A stretch of DNA of 64,000 nt, taken from assembly GCA_022841475.1 (NCBI GenBank), contig JALHRJ010000011.1:1-64000 (forward strand). Reading direction: 5' to 3'. A model generated the notes under the pieces. The model worked only from the letters and a program-made list of their open reading frames with translations, did no database searches and had not been told where the DNA came from. The stretch's first letter is position 1; each line of letters starts with the position of its first letter. The DNA comes from Cyclobacteriaceae bacterium. Lineage in GTDB: Bacteria; Bacteroidota; Bacteroidia; Cytophagales; Cyclobacteriaceae. Shown in pieces: positions 35,975 through 44,748 of this stretch. Position numbers and translations under genes: made by a program.

Positions 35975-36271
35975 ATGAAAGAAAGTCTTCCCCAAATGAT
36001 CGTTCTCCATACCGGAAATTCATACAAAGTTTTACAAGTAACCGGAAGTGAAGGAATGAGCATGCCGGAGCACATCAGTACAAAGGAAGTAGTCGTAATC
36101 ATCCAAAAGGGGTCAGCTGTATTAACGATGAAAGGAAACGACTACCTCTTGCGAGAGCATGAGTCTATGATTATTCCGGGTGGAGAAAAACATACGTTAC
36201 AGATAACCAAAGATTTTCAAGCCCAGGTAATCATGGAAGCAGATTCACAAATAAAATTTAGCAACTCATAA
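35975..36271 (+). CDS. Cupin domain protein
   Basis: A 98-residue single cupin barrel: MSMPEHISTKEVVVIIQKGSAVLTMKG, then MIIPGGEKHTLQI at the second motif. Histidines in PEHIS and EKHTL could hold a metal. It lies between the globin and RIC genes. Its function is unknown. Confidence 0.75.
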   Translation: MKESLPQMIVLHTGNSYKVLQVTGSEGMSMPEHISTKEVVVIIQKGSAVLTMKGNDYLLREHESMIIPGGEKHTLQITKDFQAQVIMEADSQIKFSNS

Positions 36272-36282
36272 AAAAATATATT

Positions 36283-37017
36283 ATGGAAATAAATCAAGAT
36301 CAAATCATTGGCGAATTGGTAGCACATGATTACCGCACTGCCTCAGTTTTTAAAAAATATGGTATTGACTTCTGTTGTCAGGGCAACCGAACCATTGCCG
36401 AAGCGGTTGAGAAGAAAAAACTTGATACCCAAACCGTGCTGCGCGATCTACAGTTGGTAGCGGAATCAAAAGATGCAACAACGGACTTTAACTCCTGGCC
36501 ACTTGATTTACTGGCCGATTATATCGAGAAAAAACATCACCGATATGTAGAAGCAAAGTCATTAGAGATAAAACCCTATTTAAACAAAATATGTAGTGTG
36601 CATGGAGATCGTCATCCTGAGTTGTTTGAAATTCAACAACAATTTAATGCGTCTGTTGGTGAACTGGCCGCACACATGAAGAAAGAAGAATTCATTTTAT
36701 TCCCATTTATCCGCAAACTGTCAAAAGCCAGTCAGGAAAATGTATTATTAGATCCACCCCCTTTTGGCACAATCCATAACCCCATTGCCATGATGCATCA
36801 GGAACACGAAACCGAAGGAGATCGATTCAGAAAAATTGAAGAGTTAAGTAATAACCATACGCCCCCGGATGATGCGTGCAACACCTATCGTGTTACCTTT
36901 GCATTGCTCCATGAGTTTGAACAGGATTTGCACCAGCATATTCATTTGGAAAACAATATTCTATTTCCCAAGGCCATTGAACTGGAAAAAGAATTAATAA
37001 CGAGTAGGGTTGTCTAA
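36283..37017 (+). CDS. ric: Iron-sulfur cluster repair di-iron protein RIC (ScdA/YtfE)
   Basis: A 244-residue protein: ScdA_N domain (about 1-60; AHDYRTASVFKKYGIDFCCQGNRTI, with the conserved CC pair) then a hemerythrin-like four-helix bundle with HHRY, H in CSVHGDRHPEL, HMKKEE, HEHET-like and HIHLENNILFP metal ligands. RIC repairs Fe-S clusters damaged by NO or oxidants and is a classic Rrf2/NsrR target. This supports an NO role for the operon. Confidence 0.93.
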   Translation: MEINQDQIIGELVAHDYRTASVFKKYGIDFCCQGNRTIAEAVEKKKLDTQTVLRDLQLVAESKDATTDFNSWPLDLLADYIEKKHHRYVEAKSLEIKPYLNKICSVHGDRHPELFEIQQQFNASVGELAAHMKKEEFILFPFIRKLSKASQENVLLDPPPFGTIHNPIAMMHQEHETEGDRFRKIEELSNNHTPPDDACNTYRVTFALLHEFEQDLHQHIHLENNILFPKAIELEKELITSRVV

Positions 37018-37043
37018 CTAAGATTCATGTTTAATGGAGTGAA

Positions 37044-37328
37044 ATGGATATCGTGAAAAGCATTTTAGACTATTTTGAAAAACATGACCATGCCTCACCT
37101 GAAGCGGCTCCCGAAGGTTTCTGCCCTGTATGCTGGGGGTATCAGCAATATGATGGGAAAATCAGGTCTTTATTTAAAGAGAAGCAGATTGATGTAAATA
37201 ATCATAAGGCTAAATACCTGATTGTTCAGGATTTTCTCAAAAAACATATTGAGGGAATTCACATAAGACAAGGAAAAGTTGAGTCTTGTCTACACTGTTC
37301 AAATCAAAAAAGAATTATAAAACTGTGA
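37044..37328 (+). CDS. Small protein with CPVC and CLHC motifs
   Basis: A 94-residue soluble protein with FCPVCWGYQQYDGKIRS near residue 27 and CLHC near residue 83. Paired CxxC suggests a zinc or iron knuckle. Its stop overlaps the GTG start of the following hemerythrin gene. No named family is recognised. Confidence 0.6.
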   Translation: MDIVKSILDYFEKHDHASPEAAPEGFCPVCWGYQQYDGKIRSLFKEKQIDVNNHKAKYLIVQDFLKKHIEGIHIRQGKVESCLHCSNQKRIIKL

Positions 37329-37789
37329 ACCCTATACATCGAAACGAAGCCCTCAAACCCCTTAGCCGAGAGCATCATCAAAGCTTATTACTTTGTTGGA
37401 AAATCAGAACTGGATTCAGTAAGAAAATTGAAATCAGTCTTATAAAGTCCTATGCAGACTGGTTTTATAAAAATTATTTGCTTCTCCATTTCGAAATAGA
37501 AGAAAAGTATGTGTTCTCTATTTTAGGAAATGATCATGAATTAGTGAAGAGGGCGTTAGCGGAGCATCGAAAACTAAGACGTTTATTTGAAGATGGAAAT
37601 GAAGTAACTAAAAGTCTTGGATTAATTGAGGAGCTACTGGAAACTCACATACGGTTTGAGGAGCGGGTACTTTTTAATGAGATTCAAAAAATAGCAACAC
37701 AAAAAGAACTTGAAGAAATGGAGGTGATACATGCAGATATGGATAGCCATAAGAAACCTAAAGAATGGAAATACGAATTCTGGAAATAG
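37325..37789 (+). CDS. Hemerythrin HHE domain protein
   Basis: A 154-residue four-helix protein beginning at GTG 37325, which overlaps the previous stop (GTGA). Metal-ligand pattern: LSREHHQSLLL, LLHFEIEEKYVFS, LAEHRKLRRLF and ETHIRFEERVLFNEI. A TTG-initiated extension of 13 codons into the previous gene is not family-like and is rejected. Such proteins bind O2 or NO at a di-iron centre; with RIC, it is the second in this operon. Confidence 0.82.
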   Translation: MNPIHRNEALKPLSREHHQSLLLCWKIRTGFSKKIEISLIKSYADWFYKNYLLLHFEIEEKYVFSILGNDHELVKRALAEHRKLRRLFEDGNEVTKSLGLIEELLETHIRFEERVLFNEIQKIATQKELEEMEVIHADMDSHKKPKEWKYEFWK

Positions 37790-37805
37790 ATTCCTAAAAT
37801 AAAAA

Positions 37806-38153
37806 ATGAGTCGTACATGTGATATTGGTATTACTGTATTTCTTGATAATAAAAAGCACGCTGTTCAGACCTATCAGGGAGAGTATCGCAATCTTATGGC
37901 ATTGATACATGATAAATTCTACGTGGAAGATTTTGGAGAATGTAAAGGAATAGGCCGATGTGGTACATGCCATGTTCGCATTTTAAACCTTTCCGATAAA
38001 CTATTTCTCAAACAGGGAAACGAGCTCACTACTTTAAACAAAATGGAAGTAGTGTTTCAGAACAGTAGATTGGCATGCCAGATTAATGTAGATAAAAGTC
38101 TTGATGGAGTAGAAATTCAACTAATCTCTGACGATTTCACCCCAAGGGACTAG
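37806..38153 (+). CDS. 2Fe-2S ferredoxin
   Basis: A 115-residue plant-type ferredoxin: GECKGIGRCGTCHVRI gives three of the cluster cysteines and RLACQINV the fourth. It could donate electrons to the RIC, hemerythrin or globin proteins encoded upstream; a partner reductase is not encoded nearby. Last gene of the Rrf2-controlled row, convergent with terC. Confidence 0.85.
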   Translation: MSRTCDIGITVFLDNKKHAVQTYQGEYRNLMALIHDKFYVEDFGECKGIGRCGTCHVRILNLSDKLFLKQGNELTTLNKMEVVFQNSRLACQINVDKSLDGVEIQLISDDFTPRD

Positions 38154-38176
38154 ACACGTATCACTTCGAATCATTA

Positions 38177-39100
38177 TTATTTCACCCCACGATCAGTCCG
38201 AGAGGCAACGGAGGCCACCATTGTAATTACTAGAACAAAAGCGATGATGATCAGGGATAGATCCACTGGTATTTTGTAGAAATCGTTAATACACATTTTG
38301 ATACCCACAAAGATTAAAATGGCTGAAAGACCCTGTTTAAGGTATTTAAAATATTTTTCAATACCGGACAAAGCAAAATAAAGTGATCGAAGGCCGAGAA
38401 TGGCAAACACGTTGGACGTGTAGACAATGAACGAATTATCGGAGATAGCCAATATCGCAGGAATGGAGTCCACTGCAAAAATCAAATCAGTTGCCTCAAT
38501 AAGAATAACAACTAAGAATAAGGGTGTTGCCCAAAGATTTGAATTGATTCGTATAAAAAAATTATCACCAGAATACGTTGAGGTAAATGGAAATATTTTC
38601 CTTGCTAGTTTTACCAAAGGATTTTTCTCCGGTTCCAACTTAATATCTTCGGCAGTAAGCATCTTGATTCCAGAGATAACGAGAAACCCACCAAAAATGT
38701 AAATAAGCCAATGAAAGCGATGGATTAACTCAATGCCAGCAAGTATAAAAATTACACGCATTACTAATGCGCCAAGAATCCCCCAGAATAGTACTTTGTG
38801 CTGATAGGCAGAAGGAACCTTGAAGTATGAAAATATCATGATGATAACAAAGATGTTATCAATGCTTAACGATTTCTCAATCAGATACCCCGTAAAAAAT
38901 TCAACGGCAGTTTCCCTATCAAAATAATAGTAAATGAAGAGATTGAATACCATCGCTAATGCGATCCACACACCCGTCCATGTGAGTGCTTCTTTCACAC
39001 CTACTTCATGTGATTTACGATGGAACACGCCTAGATCGAGTGCGAGCATACCCAGCACAAACACATTAAAAACAGTCCATAAAACAAAAGACTCGCTCAT
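38177..39100 (-). CDS. TerC family membrane protein
   Basis: A 307-residue protein with about nine helices. The motifs FTGYLIEKSLSIDNIFVIIMIF and ATDLIFAVDSIPAILAI carry the acidic residues conserved in TerC/Alx. The start at 39100 is preferred, with ATG 39127 as the alternative. TerC/Alx proteins are implicated in metal (often manganese) export and tellurite resistance. Here it is alone between the Fe-S operon and the signalling cluster. Confidence 0.88.
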   Translation of the reverse strand: MSESFVLWTVFNVFVLGMLALDLGVFHRKSHEVGVKEALTWTGVWIALAMVFNLFIYYYFDRETAVEFFTGYLIEKSLSIDNIFVIIMIFSYFKVPSAYQHKVLFWGILGALVMRVIFILAGIELIHRFHWLIYIFGGFLVISGIKMLTAEDIKLEPEKNPLVKLARKIFPFTSTYSGDNFFIRINSNLWATPLFLVVILIEATDLIFAVDSIPAILAISDNSFIVYTSNVFAILGLRSLYFALSGIEKYFKYLKQGLSAILIFVGIKMCINDFYKIPVDLSLIIIAFVLVITMVASVASRTDRGVK

Positions 39101-39196
39101 ATTGTCTGGATAATTATGCAAATCCAATACAGCAAAACAATGTATATTATATGGAAACTAATTCTCTGCTTTTTCATATTCGGGTGAACTTTAATA

Positions 39197-39550
39197 CTAT
39201 TTATTATCAAATTCTTTTATTAAAATATTGTTAATAAATAACAACGACATTTTATAAACTCCATTCTCATCATAGACATTAAAAAACCCTTCTCGCTTTC
39301 CTTTTTGATAGAAACCTTCACTTAACACTTTTCCATTTCGGTGATAGGATGCAAAACGTCCCTGAACAATTCCGTTTTCGTAGCTTTCTTCAATCATCAG
39401 TTCACCTGTATCGTAGAATTCTTTCCAACCGCCCTGTTTAATACCATGCCGATAATTACCAACTGAAATTAAAGTGCCATGCTTATTGAACTCTTTCCAT
39501 CGCCCGTCCTTTACGCGCGGTTTCTTCTTAGCAAATAGTGTTTCAAACAT
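39197..39550 (-). CDS. MORN-repeat (YwqK-like) protein
   Basis: A 117-residue protein made of repeated W/G-x-x-x-Y/F-x-x-G units: GRWKEFNKHGTLISVGNY, GGWKEFYDTGELMIEESY, GRFASYHRNGKVLSEGFY, GFFNVYDENGVYKMSLLF. This is the MORN_2/YwqK repeat. No toxin partner is visible. Role unknown. Confidence 0.8.
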   Translation of the reverse strand: MFETLFAKKKPRVKDGRWKEFNKHGTLISVGNYRHGIKQGGWKEFYDTGELMIEESYENGIVQGRFASYHRNGKVLSEGFYQKGKREGFFNVYDENGVYKMSLLFINNILIKEFDNK

Positions 39551-39570
39551 AGTGCTTGATTAAATTAAGT

Positions 39571-39843
39571 TTACTCATACTCTTCACAATGCCATATTCC
39601 TTCATTTTTTCCTGGTAATTGGCACCCATCAACCTTGACACAATTCACACAAAGGCCTCTCTGAATTGAAATGGGCTTGGAAGTATTCGTGGTTTCTCCC
39701 CTCAGCTGATACAATTCACATTGGACTATGATCTTATTTGTAGCCATTCGGTAGATACAATCATTTGATAGTGCACAGTTCGTGCAAAGCCCTTTTAGCT
39801 CTAGTTCTATTAAATGTTTTATCTGTTCTTGTTGTATAGGCAT
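39571..39843 (-). CDS. Small cysteine-rich protein, duplicated CxxC ... C ... C motif
   Basis: A 90-residue protein from ATG 39843, with an internal duplication: GLCTNCALSNDCIYR ... CELYQ and GLCVNCVKVDGCQLP ... CEEYE. Each half has four cysteines, fitting two zinc or Fe-S sites. It lies between a MORN-repeat gene and the sigma-54 regulator. I do not recognise a named family. Confidence 0.6.
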   Translation of the reverse strand: MPIQQEQIKHLIELELKGLCTNCALSNDCIYRMATNKIIVQCELYQLRGETTNTSKPISIQRGLCVNCVKVDGCQLPGKNEGIWHCEEYE

Positions 39844-39967
39844 GGCGCATTTCCTTTTGGATATAATCCAAAACACGTACCATTATTAATCCTTGAATGG
39901 AGCCTGATTAGGTAGAACCGGTTTTTATTGTCTGTTGAGATTCGAATCGGTGGTACATTTTACCCCA

Positions 39968-41311
39968 CTAAGCTGAGTTATATTTTTTTAATTTATCCCT
40001 CAGCGTTTTTCGATCGATACCAAGACTAAGAGCAGTATGAGAAATGTTGTTTTTATTTGCAGCCAATGCGTCTTGAATGTATTCACGCTCCACATCTTCA
40101 AGTTTGCGATCAAGTCCTTTCGTTCGTTTTCCTGAAAAACGAAATAATTCCGGAAGGTCAGGTATGTCGATGGTACTGCCTTCCGTCATGATGACAACTC
40201 TGTGGATTAGATTTTGGAGTTCTCTGATATTACCTGGCCAAGCGTAATCTTTCAAAGCCTGTATAGCCTTTGTTGTGAACTTCATGGAGGGTTTGCCCAA
40301 TTCCTTCACATACTTTGCCAGAAAGAATTGGATCAATTGCAGTATGTCATCCCCTCTTTCACGAAGCGGTGGTAAATCTATGGTGATGATATTCAAACGA
40401 TAATATAGATCCTCGCGGAACAATCCTTTCTTCACTAACTGCATGAGGTCAACATTTGTGGCAGCCGTTACCCGAACATTTACTTTTAATGTTCTTTTGG
40501 ATCCAACCATATAAAACTCCTTTTCCTGAAGTACCCGCAAGAGCTTTGCCTGCATCGCCAGGCTGGTATTGCTAATTTCATCCAGAAAAATAGTACCACC
40601 ATCTGCGGTTTGGAAAAAACCAGCCCGGGTTTCTGTCGCCCCAGTAAAGGCTCCTCGCACATAACCAAAGAGTTCGCTTTCCAATAGTGAATCAGGAATT
40701 CCCCCGCAATTAACCGGCACAAAGGGAGCAGCAGAAACTGAACCTCCGTAATGCAAAGCTCTTGCAACTAATTCTTTTCCTGTTCCACTTTCTCCATAAA
40801 TTAATACAGTAGCATTGGTTGATTTTGCTTTGTGTATTGTATTAAAGACTTTCCGTATTCCATCAGAATCCCCAATGATTCCAAAATTCTGGATGGGTGT
40901 AAGCTCGGCTTTTCGTTTACTATTTCTTGTTTTGCTCAACACCCTGTCCACGGCTTCAAACAATTCTTCATCCGTAAAAGATTTTACCAGGTATTCCTCA
41001 GCACCAATCTTAATGGATTCAACAGCACCCTTAATAGAGGGAAATCCCGTGACCACTAGAATTCCAATTCCCTTATAATTTTCAGAGGTATGCCGAACCA
41101 ATTCAATTCCATTCTCACCCGGCATTTTTAAGTCCGTGACTAAAAGATCAATTGAGAGCGATGCCAAAAGTTTAATGGCTGATTGTACATTATTTGCAGT
41201 ATAAATTTGATATCCCTTCGACTGAAGGTTTCGCTTGATAAGTTCTACGCTTTCAGGGGAATCATCAACTACTAATACATTGATGTTACTTAGTTCTTTC
41301 TTTTTCTTCAT
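39968..41311 (-). CDS. Sigma-54-dependent response regulator (NtrC family)
   Basis: A 447-residue protein: receiver domain (VLVVDDSPES, phospho-acceptor D in LLVTDLKMPG), AAA+ domain with Walker A GESGTGKE, the sigma-54-contacting GAFTGA loop, Walker B GGTIFLDE and arginine fingers, and a Fis-type helix-turn-helix (NKNNISHTALSLGIDRKTLRDKLKKY). It should activate sigma-54 promoters; a near-consensus one lies at 45504. It is encoded directly after its sensor kinase, one base apart. Confidence 0.95.
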   Translation of the reverse strand: MKKKKELSNINVLVVDDSPESVELIKRNLQSKGYQIYTANNVQSAIKLLASLSIDLLVTDLKMPGENGIELVRHTSENYKGIGILVVTGFPSIKGAVESIKIGAEEYLVKSFTDEELFEAVDRVLSKTRNSKRKAELTPIQNFGIIGDSDGIRKVFNTIHKAKSTNATVLIYGESGTGKELVARALHYGGSVSAAPFVPVNCGGIPDSLLESELFGYVRGAFTGATETRAGFFQTADGGTIFLDEISNTSLAMQAKLLRVLQEKEFYMVGSKRTLKVNVRVTAATNVDLMQLVKKGLFREDLYYRLNIITIDLPPLRERGDDILQLIQFFLAKYVKELGKPSMKFTTKAIQALKDYAWPGNIRELQNLIHRVVIMTEGSTIDIPDLPELFRFSGKRTKGLDRKLEDVEREYIQDALAANKNNISHTALSLGIDRKTLRDKLKKYNSA

Positions 41312-41312
41312 G

Positions 41313-42431
41313 TTACTTTTTGCTTTGTCGCAGCGGTAATACAATTTCGAATTTAGTGCCTTTTCCCAGAGCACTCTTAACCATTATTTTCCCTTTATGT
41401 TCTTCTATAATGCCGTGTACTACGGAAAGACCTAATCCAGTCCCTTGCCCAACCGGTTTGGTCGTGTAGAACGGTTCAAATATTTTCGCTTTTACCTCAG
41501 CAGACATTCCACTTCCCGTGTCAGTTACGATTAGGCTGACCTTGTTACCCTTATGTTTAGTTGCGACAGTTATTTTTCCTCCTTCCGCTAACGCATGAAT
41601 GGAATTGGTAATCAGATTTACAAGCACTTGACTTATCTGAACAGAATCTGCCTGGATAACGGGTAAACGTGGATCTAACTTCTCGATAATTTTTATACCT
41701 CGACTTTGAAAACGTATGTCGATAAAATAGAGGATGTTCGTGATGGTAGTATTGAGATTTACCGAACCAATTTGTCGGGGCATCTGCCGTGAGAAAATCA
41801 TTAATTTTTTAACAATTTCCCGGGTATAGAGAGATGCTTTAATAATCCGATCAATGTCACTATCCTGTTGTTCAGTTAACGCCCCGTTCTTCTTTATCAA
41901 TTGGGCAAATCCTAAAATTCTTCCCATTGGTTCATTTAATTCATGCGCTATACCAGCCGATAATTCACCCACAAAGGCTAGTCTTTTTGAGTGTTGCAAT
42001 TGTAATTCCAAGTGCTTACTGTTCTCCTCGGCATTGGCGCGCTTCAGCGACAGCGCTAATTCCCTTGCTACAATCTTGATTAAGTTTTTCTCCTCTGGAA
42101 GAAATAAATTTCTTGCATTCGCTTTTTTGGGGATTGTTCTGTATCCGACTTTTAGAATGCCGACCTTTTTTTTACCGATGCCAATCGGAGAAGAGATGTA
42201 GTATTTACATTTTTCAAATCCCTTTGTCGCATAACTTGCCTTACCTTCCGTAATACTAACTTCGGCATGGGTGGGAAACTGCATGGCGTTTGGAAGAATT
42301 TCCAACGTTCTGCCCAATATGGCTTTTACATCGTTGCCTTCTTGCAACGCAATTTTTGATAGATCGTAAAGACACTTCAGTTCTTTTACTCGTTCTCTGA
42401 GTTTTATATCGGCCGTAATCATGGTATGCAT
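41313..42431 (-). CDS. Sensor histidine kinase with GAF-like sensor
   Basis: A 372-residue cytosolic kinase starting at ATG 42431 (the longer 42518 start adds no conserved domain). Residues ~15-145 resemble a GAF domain (LSKIALQEGNDVKAILGRTLEILPNAM ... YYISSPIGIGKKKVGILKVGY). The kinase core has the H-box SAGIAHELNEPMGRILGFAQ, then VLVNLITNSIHAL, DTGSGM and GQGTGLGLSVVHGI. No membrane helix is seen, so it senses an internal signal. It pairs with the NtrC-type regulator. Confidence 0.9.
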   Translation of the reverse strand: MHTMITADIKLRERVKELKCLYDLSKIALQEGNDVKAILGRTLEILPNAMQFPTHAEVSITEGKASYATKGFEKCKYYISSPIGIGKKKVGILKVGYRTIPKKANARNLFLPEEKNLIKIVARELALSLKRANAEENSKHLELQLQHSKRLAFVGELSAGIAHELNEPMGRILGFAQLIKKNGALTEQQDSDIDRIIKASLYTREIVKKLMIFSRQMPRQIGSVNLNTTITNILYFIDIRFQSRGIKIIEKLDPRLPVIQADSVQISQVLVNLITNSIHALAEGGKITVATKHKGNKVSLIVTDTGSGMSAEVKAKIFEPFYTTKPVGQGTGLGLSVVHGIIEEHKGKIMVKSALGKGTKFEIVLPLRQSKK

Positions 42432-42591
42432 TTTCAATTTATAAAGGTATAAAGACATCTTGAGTATTTTCTTGGTTTGAACTACTTTATTTGAATATGC
42501 CGGGGAGAAATTACCCATTGGACATTATTGAACCACCTCCTTTTTAGTAAAAGCCACATTTCTCAACACTAGCATTGAACTTTATCTGGCA

Positions 42592-42607
42592 TGGATAGTG
42601 TCATGCA
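42592..42607 (+). promoter_or_regulatory. Candidate sigma-54 promoter before osmC-like gene
   Basis: TGGATAGTGTCATGCA keeps GG (-24) and GC (-12) ten bases apart, with the ATGCA end of the 45504 site, but lacks the CAC of TGGCAC. TGTGGGACA (42612) and a GACAAGA-N5-TCTTGTC inverted repeat (42617-42635) lie just downstream; TGTGGGACA recurs inverted before the 45504 promoter. Confidence 0.35.
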
Positions 42608-42677
42608 CCAATGTGGGACAAGAAGATATCTTGTCACGCTAGCGCTCGTGATTAATAAAGATTAAAAATATACAACT

Positions 42678-43127
42678 ATGAAAAAATCAAATTGGAAAGC
42701 TCGATGGAATGGCATAATAAAAAATGGTTATGGTAGTAGATCTTTTAACAATTTCATGGGGCCTTACAACTTCTCTTCTCGTGTTGAAGACGTTGAAAGC
42801 AATAACCCTGAACAATTGATTGCGGCCGCCCATGCGGGAAGTGTTTCAATTTATCTCACGATGTTATTGGCGGAAGAAGGATTAAAGCCATCTAATATTG
42901 ACACCACTGCGATTGTCACTCTTGACAAGGACCCTATAGGCCCCACTATTAGTAAAATTGATTTGGTTAGTAAAGTCACCTGCGAGGGTTTAAGTGAGGA
43001 ACGGCTCAGAGAACTTGCCTCAATTGCTAAAGCAAAATGTCCGGTTTCACGACTTTATGAAGGTGGTACAGCCGAAATAACTCTTACAGTGTCAGGCGTT
43101 CCAGTGAATTCAATATCACTTAATTGA
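42678..43127 (+). CDS. OsmC/Ohr family protein
   Basis: A 149-residue OsmC-like protein: NPEQLIAAAHAGSVSIYLTMLLAEEG and AKAKCPVSRLYEGG. One catalytic cysteine (in KAKCPVS) is visible, but the usual first cysteine (HAACF/HAGCF) is replaced, reading HAGSVS. This suggests a variant that may lack peroxidase activity or use one thiol only. It lies downstream of the sensor/regulator pair, in the opposite direction. Confidence 0.8.
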   Translation: MKKSNWKARWNGIIKNGYGSRSFNNFMGPYNFSSRVEDVESNNPEQLIAAAHAGSVSIYLTMLLAEEGLKPSNIDTTAIVTLDKDPIGPTISKIDLVSKVTCEGLSEERLRELASIAKAKCPVSRLYEGGTAEITLTVSGVPVNSISLN

Positions 43128-43238
43128 AGATATTCAATGATTGCATTTTTCGACTGCAAATGAAAGAAATGTTGTTTGCCAGGCGTGTTGAACCATTTTA
43201 TATCAACTTAAACAAACACTTAATTAATTTCCAATCTT

Positions 43239-43571
43239 ATGAAAATTAACATCCAAGAAATATCGTTTCAGGCGAGTATCAATTTGATAGAATTTACTGA
43301 AGATAAAGTCAAAGGTCTTTATCAGTACAATAAGGCAATTACAGATGCTCATGTGATTTTAAAAGTGGATAGGTCGGGCACTAAGCATGACCGATTCTGT
43401 CAAATCAAGCTAACAATTCCAGGTAAGGATATTATCGCAAGCAAGCAATGTGAGACATTTGAAGAATCCATTTTGAGAACGTGTGAAGCAATCAAAAATC
43501 AATTGGATAGAAAGAATAGTTTCCGAAAAGTGTTTCCAGAAAAGCACAATAGTGCAATACAAAGCGGTTAA
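43239..43571 (+). CDS. HPF/RaiA family ribosome hibernation factor
   Basis: A 110-residue short HPF-like protein (IQEISFQASINLIEFTEDKVKGL, HVILKVDRSG, CQIKLTIPGKDIIASKQCETFEESI). HPF/RaiA bind the 30S decoding region and silence ribosomes in stasis. A second HPF-like gene lies at 51367. No long C-terminal dimerisation domain is present. Confidence 0.8.
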   Translation: MKINIQEISFQASINLIEFTEDKVKGLYQYNKAITDAHVILKVDRSGTKHDRFCQIKLTIPGKDIIASKQCETFEESILRTCEAIKNQLDRKNSFRKVFPEKHNSAIQSG

Positions 43572-43621
43572 CGCATAAAATAAAAATAAGCGTTACAATT
43601 ATTGGGGCTTAATGTAAACGT

Positions 43622-44398
43622 ATGATTATGAGAAACAGAAACACTTATTTATTTACGAATCAACGGCATGCAACGGAACAGTTAATTTTCAGACTTGAAA
43701 ATTATAAGAATAAAAAGTGTTGCGTAATCGCTGTTTCGAATAATGGTGTAACGATGGCAAAAGAAATAGCAAGGAAATTGAATAGCGATATGTTTTTTAT
43801 TCCGAGCATAACCATGAAAGATCCTGCTGGCTCAGATAAATCGTTAGGTGTCATAAGTTTTGATTATGCAGTAACTTACGATTTTCATAAGGACATTCCA
43901 CAGAATTATATTTATCGCCAGACGCGATCACTACGATCTGAACTCTCTGCAAGATATCCTGGATTGTATACTCCAGTTTTTTCTGCGTTTCGTAACCGAA
44001 TAGTGATTTTAGTTGACGATCTAGTTCAACACGGTGAAAAGATACTTGGTTTGTTGGAAACCATTCAAAGACAGCAACCCGAGAAAATGGTTGTAGCAAT
44101 TCCAGTTATCACGCACGATGCGGCCCATAGGATAGAGAAGGACGGGGTATCCACACTATTTATTCATAAGGTCTTAGAGCACTCAATGGATATGGCTTAT
44201 CTCAATTACAGTCCTTTAACGGACAGGGAAGTTACAGGGCTGCTGCGATCTGCGATTAGAAAAGAAGTTAAAGATAATGCCCCCTTTTATAAGACTGTAA
44301 CAGTTAAGAGGGTAGGAAGGAACTCCTTAAATTGCCCTGAGCCATTTATGCGTAAGTCAATGATTTTGATCATTAACAACAAACCTAAATGTAAATGA
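43622..44398 (+). CDS. Phosphoribosyltransferase family protein
   Basis: A 258-residue protein with a type I PRTase core: [19 protein letters not shown] and [22 protein letters not shown], where VDD binds the PRPP ribose. The P-loop usually reading T-x-x-T/S-G is altered to VQHGEK. Such PRTases are found with universal stress and hibernation genes in low-oxygen regulons. Its stop overlaps the DUF488 remnant start (ATGA). Confidence 0.75.
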   Translation: MIMRNRNTYLFTNQRHATEQLIFRLENYKNKKCCVIAVSNNGVTMAKEIARKLNSDMFFIPSITMKDPAGSDKSLGVISFDYAVTYDFHKDIPQNYIYRQTRSLRSELSARYPGLYTPVFSAFRNRIVILVDDLVQHGEKILGLLETIQRQQPEKMVVAIPVITHDAAHRIEKDGVSTLFIHKVLEHSMDMAYLNYSPLTDREVTGLLRSAIRKEVKDNAPFYKTVTVKRVGRNSLNCPEPFMRKSMILIINNKPKCK

Positions 44399-44748
44399 AT
44401 ATTAAGATAAAAAGGGTGTTCGTGAAACCTGACAGTGAAGACGGCATTCGAATTCTTGTTGATAGACTTTGGCCAAGAAGCCTTAAGAAAGGATGTGCGT
44501 AGATTTTTGGTTGAAGTTGTTCCAAGTACAGCCCTTTGAAATTGGTTTGATCATGATGCAAACACGTGGAATGAATTCAAAAACGCTATTCCTTAGAACT
44601 TGAACAAAATGAAGAGCATGTCTTGTTTTTGAAAGAGCAGGCAACGCATGCAACAATAACGATACTTTGTGGTGCAAAAGATGAAGAGCATCATGAAGCG
44701 TGCGTCCTCAAAGAGGTATTTACTGCCAAACACGTTAAAGATAATGAC
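44395..44748 (+). pseudogene. Broken DUF488 family gene
   Basis: The frame from ATG 44395 reads [30 protein letters not shown]-like sequence and stops at a TAG (44500-44502). DUF488 sequence then continues in other frames: WNEFKN near 44570 and LEQNEEHVLFLKEQATHAT followed by ITILCGAKDEEHHEACVL from about 44605. At least one premature stop and one frameshift make it inactive. Its last frame runs into the universal stress gene. Confidence 0.75.
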
